Positions 61,444 to 64,000 of a stretch of DNA of 64,000 bases are shown one piece after another. Positions within the stretch are counted from its first letter, which is position 1. The number at the start of each line of letters is the position of its first letter. Origin of the DNA: Candidatus Rifleibacteriota bacterium (GTDB taxonomy: Bacteria; Muiribacteriota; Ozemobacteria; Ozemobacterales; Ozemobacteraceae). The notes beneath the pieces are model-generated. The model saw only the letters and a program-made list of their open reading frames with translations. It did not search any database and was not told the DNA's origin. The stretch spans positions 57,287-121,286 of the forward strand of contig JADFXM010000019.1 in assembly GCA_015233565.1 (NCBI GenBank), written 5' to 3'. The position numbers were made by a program, and so were the translations under genes.

Positions 61444-62235
61444 ATGTATAATAAGAATCACATTTTTCAACTTTTTTTATTTAGTATCCTGCTATTTGCT
61501 GTCTATTTTCAATCTTGTCCACTTCTTTCCGCACCCCCTTCAATACCAACTGCCCAAATTCCACAAAATCGCCAAATTATCACTCCAGCCTTTTCAAAAC
61601 CAGCAGCTGGAACCAAAATCAAAGTAGCTTTTTTCGATGCAGATAGCACATTGCGTGTTTCTATTAGTGGCGCAGTTTGTCCCAATGGCGCAAACGATGT
61701 CGCAATTCTTCCTTTGGTCGCAAATGGTATTGCGACGCTTAATCAGAAAGGCTTTCTTGTCGCCATCGTCTCTAACCAACTGGGAGTTTCTACAGGCCAT
61801 CTCACCTTTGCTGACGCAGAGGCAGGTCTTCGCGAAACATGTCTCCAGATTGGTAAACATGGCGGCCTGGTTCATTACTTCGACTTCGCCGAAGCAAATG
61901 ACGACAATCGAAAACCCAAAACCGGTATGGCAACCAGACTTTCCAAGATGATCGAAGATAAACTCCAATGCCAAATTGACTGGGAAAATAGTTACATGGT
62001 CGGAGATTCCGGCTATAAAAAAGGCTCGGATACGACCCCAGACGGCCATCCTGGTGAAGACATCGCAAGTACCGACCGACTATTTGCAGAAGCTGTAGCA
62101 GCCCAGCATCCCGGCTTCGTTTACATCCATCCACGCGATTTCTTTGGCTGGACCAAATACGGCGTTCGCAATTTTGAAAACTACCAGGCTCTGCAGGCCT
62201 TCTACAAAGCCCACCCGGAGCTACAGGACAACTGA
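61444..62235 (+). CDS. Exported HAD phosphatase of the polynucleotide 3'-phosphatase (PNK3P) type
   Basis: The signal peptide is residues ~1-30. A HAD domain follows with nucleophile motif FFDADSTL (DxDxT), motif II VSNQLGVSTG, motif III Lys in RKPKTGM, and motif IV MVGDSGYKKGSD. The C-terminal DIASTDRLFAEAVA...IHPRDFFGW matches the family signature of PNKP-type 3'-phosphatases (D-x-x-FA ... F-x-x-P-x-x-FF). These remove 3'-phosphates from DNA or RNA, and export is unusual for the family. AAAGGAAGGG lies before the ATG. Base composition looks more GC-rich than its neighbours. A phosphatase for another small substrate, e.g. heptose or histidinol phosphate, is the main alternative. Confidence 0.75.
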   Translation: MYNKNHIFQLFLFSILLFAVYFQSCPLLSAPPSIPTAQIPQNRQIITPAFSKPAAGTKIKVAFFDADSTLRVSISGAVCPNGANDVAILPLVANGIATLNQKGFLVAIVSNQLGVSTGHLTFADAEAGLRETCLQIGKHGGLVHYFDFAEANDDNRKPKTGMATRLSKMIEDKLQCQIDWENSYMVGDSGYKKGSDTTPDGHPGEDIASTDRLFAEAVAAQHPGFVYIHPRDFFGWTKYGVRNFENYQALQAFYKAHPELQDN

Positions 62236-62535
62236 TTTTCTTCAAGTTTCCCTACGGCGAATGTCAGATTCTGGTCATTGGTCGGAGTCGAATTACCCCT
62301 TTGAATATGCAAACTCCCGCCATTTCAACTTCGCTCAATGACCGCGTTTCAATCTCCACAGCTTCACGTAGTGCCATTCTCCCCTTCGATCAGGACTCAG
62401 ACTAAGTTTCATCCGTTAAAAATACAATAATAAATGAAGCCCCTAACAAGAGCAACTTATCCTGAGCAATGAAACTATCGAAAACCCAAAAAGCAACGTT
62501 TACAATACCCAAACGTATTTTTCTGAAATAACGAT

Positions 62536-63417
62536 ATGCCAAAGGAATTTTTCAGAGGAATACTACAAATCGTAGTTGCATCAATTATCTGGGGATTAGC
62601 TTATCCTTTAACCAAGGATGCTCTACAGAATATTTCCCCAATTTTTTTAGGATTCTGCCGTTTTTTTCTGGCTGGGGTTCTGTTGATGGCCTTTTCCCGT
62701 AGCAAACCCCTTGAAGGAATTGCACCAGCCGACCGAAAAACCGTAATTTTTATGGCTTTTTGGGGAACCTTTGTCCTGGTTCTTTGCATGAACTTCGGAC
62801 TTCGACTGACACCTGGAATTGTCTCCTCAATAATTTCCGGAACCCCCCCATTATTTACAGTTATACTCGCCGCATTCTGGTTAAACGAATCTCTTTTGGG
62901 ACGACATTTTGTAGCTTTTTTTCTTTCGATTTTCGGAATTTTTCTTTTATCCGATTTTTCGTCTTCCATTCAAACTTCCAACCATATTTTACTGGGAATA
63001 ATTTTAATTACTGTTGCTCAGATTGCCTGGGCAATATACGGAGTCCTGGGAAAAAGCATTTCCAAAAAATATCCATGGCTACAAATCTGCCGGGATTCAT
63101 TTGTACTTGGAGCTTTTATGTTGGCCCCATTCGCGTTAATCGAACTTGCCTTAATCGGCCCTGGTCATTGGGATTTAAAGGGCTATCTGACTTTGCTATA
63201 TCTTGGAATTGGAAATTCCATTGTCACTTACGGTCTTTGGAACAATGCTTTAAAAATGATTCCAGTCTCTACGGCAAGTTTTGTTCTGTATCTACAGCCT
63301 ATATCGGGAGCTCTTCTTTCCGCAATCCTTTTTGGAGAAAGTATTACTTTCAAAGGCTTTGCCGGATGTATATTGATATTTCTGGCCCTTTTTCTGGTAC
63401 TGAAATCTGAAAATTAA
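62536..63417 (+). CDS. DMT superfamily transporter (EamA family)
   Basis: Ten predicted TM helices arranged as two EamA repeats. The first starts IIWGLAYPLTKDAL with RFFLAG, the second AWAIYGVLGKSISKKY. The end SFVLYLQPISGALLSAILFGE is typical of EamA. It exports or exchanges small metabolites such as amino acids or nucleobases, and the substrate cannot be told. The 300-bp region before it (62236-62535) has no gene or clear signal. The stop overlaps the convergent PIN gene by 4 bases. Confidence 0.88.
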   Translation: MPKEFFRGILQIVVASIIWGLAYPLTKDALQNISPIFLGFCRFFLAGVLLMAFSRSKPLEGIAPADRKTVIFMAFWGTFVLVLCMNFGLRLTPGIVSSIISGTPPLFTVILAAFWLNESLLGRHFVAFFLSIFGIFLLSDFSSSIQTSNHILLGIILITVAQIAWAIYGVLGKSISKKYPWLQICRDSFVLGAFMLAPFALIELALIGPGHWDLKGYLTLLYLGIGNSIVTYGLWNNALKMIPVSTASFVLYLQPISGALLSAILFGESITFKGFAGCILIFLALFLVLKSEN

Positions 63418-63698
63418 CCAACCCAATTCTCAATCTTAATACTTGGCACTCTGGAAAATTCTTTGACATTTTTCGTAACCAATACTACATTTTTTGCCAA
63501 TGCTTGAGCTGCTATCAGCATATCATTTCCACCAATCAGACAGCCTTGAATCTTCAAATAATACCTTATATGACCATATGCCATTACATCAATTGAAGAA
63601 AAATCAACCATCTTCAACCCAGTTAAAAAATTGATAAAACCTTGCTGCGCATCTTCTTTTCTATTACAACTGCATATGGCATATTCAATCTCAGCCAT
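63414..63698 (-). pseudogene. N-terminally truncated PIN-domain (VapC-like) toxin
   Basis: The 94 residues match the C-terminal two thirds of VapC: MAEIEYAI (normally an internal strand), YGHIRYYLKIQG, GGNDMLIAAQAL (catalytic Asp), LVTKNVKEFSRVP and IENWVG. The first ~35 residues with the opening LDTN catalytic Asp are missing. The frame runs upstream only 15 codons before a TAA and shows no VapC N-terminus. There is no antitoxin gene on the other side. Three of the four acidic residues remain, so it is most likely inactive. Confidence 0.75.
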
Positions 63699-63762
63699 CG
63701 TCTCTATTGCTTTGCTATTTGACTTTTTTTGGAAAAGAAATTAGTTTTAAATAAGAAAACCT

Positions 63763-63879
63763 ATGAATTTATCTGGAAAAAAAATTCTGGTTACCGGAGC
63801 AGATGCGATTGCTTTGTCTTTTTTTTACTCTTTTGATACTCCGGTTTCTATCATTCGCCCTTTTAATACTTATGTGTAA
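63763..63879 (+). pseudogene. Remnant of an NAD-dependent sugar-nucleotide epimerase/dehydratase
   Basis: A 38-codon frame begins MNLSGKKILVTGAD, the N-terminus of an SDR dehydratase (GxxGxxG region), then jumps directly to AIALSFFYSFDTPVSIIRPFNTY, which in intact enzymes lies about 150 residues further on. It ends at TAA where GPRQS would follow. It is thus an internally deleted and truncated copy. It is divergent to the broken PIN gene. The bases after it, to 64000, show no clear gene. Confidence 0.7.
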
Positions 63880-64000
63880 ATTTCCGCACCTAAATCTCAT
63901 TTTTTGAGCCTAAATTCTCACGATCTTTTACCTGTCATATAAAGTGGTAGGTATTACAACGCGAGAATATTCCTCACAACCGGAACCGCCAATGCCTTTA

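Noticed and set aside
1..64000. CRISPR arrays, rRNA, tRNA, complete insertion sequences or prophage
   Set aside because: No regularly spaced repeats, no T-loop/anticodon patterns, no transposase or phage genes could be seen.

Overview
The window is AT-rich bacterial chromosome, densely packed, with long single-strand gene runs, ATGA stop/start overlaps and frequent TTG/GTG starts. It has the usual housekeeping set (hemC, cobA-hemD, yicC, remA, rpoZ, priA, rarA, nadB, metK, ispG). It is also unusually rich in signalling proteins: class III adenylate cyclases, Ser/Thr kinases, PP2C and SpoIIE-type phosphatases. Type IV pilin-like proteins and an O-antigen-ligase-like protein suggest a free-living diderm from a deep-branching lineage. 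A Riflebacteria/Ozemobacteria-like organism would fit, but this is an inference and not shown by any marker here.

Layout. 1-0.2 kb: tail of an incomplete gene. 0.5-3.4 kb (minus): two secreted paralogues built from 30-residue repeats with nearly identical promoters, and a small membrane protein. 3.6-11.2 kb (minus): a GAF-adenylate cyclase, three pilin-like proteins (two E5 pseudopilins and one PilX/GspK-like), a 720-residue secreted protein of unknown family and a membrane TPR protein. 11.2-15 kb (minus): tetrapyrrole genes ahbC-like, cobA-hemD and hemC, pointing to siroheme-dependent haem synthesis. 15.1-19.8 kb (plus): a phosphosignalling operon (FHA-TadZ-like ATPase, Ser/Thr kinase with PEGA and TPR, PP2C phosphatase, secreted protein). 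19.8-24.9 kb (plus): yicC-remA-rpoZ-(decayed CoaBC-like)-priA, with gmk absent from its usual place.

25-34.9 kb: rarA, an O-antigen ligase-like protein, a PHP phosphoesterase/glycosyltransferase/coiled-coil operon and a large SpoIIE phosphatase. 35-41.7 kb: secreted M28 peptidase, GH13 enzyme, YjbQ, NadB and a polysaccharide deacetylase. 41.9-43.5 kb: metK with its own promoter and terminator, and upstream of it a strong candidate structured RNA (6S-like) with its own terminator. 43.6-50.2 kb (minus): a beta-propeller protein, ispG, a membrane SpoIIE-like protein and two more pseudopilins. 50.4-54.3 kb (plus): an atypical membrane kinase translationally coupled to an ankyrin protein. 54.6-61 kb (minus): a sensor-like protein and a 1791-residue protein with two membrane-cyclase modules. 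61.4-63.9 kb: an exported polynucleotide-3'-phosphatase-like HAD protein, a DMT transporter, a truncated PIN toxin and a remnant of a sugar-nucleotide dehydratase.

The most striking result is the 1791-residue protein. Its first cyclase domain keeps both metal aspartates but has lost the substrate and transition-state residues. Its second keeps those residues but has lost the first metal aspartate. This is the division of labour of mammalian membrane adenylyl cyclases (TM-C1-TM-C2). Gapless 87-nt inverted repeats, about 80% identical, lie just outside this operon on both sides.
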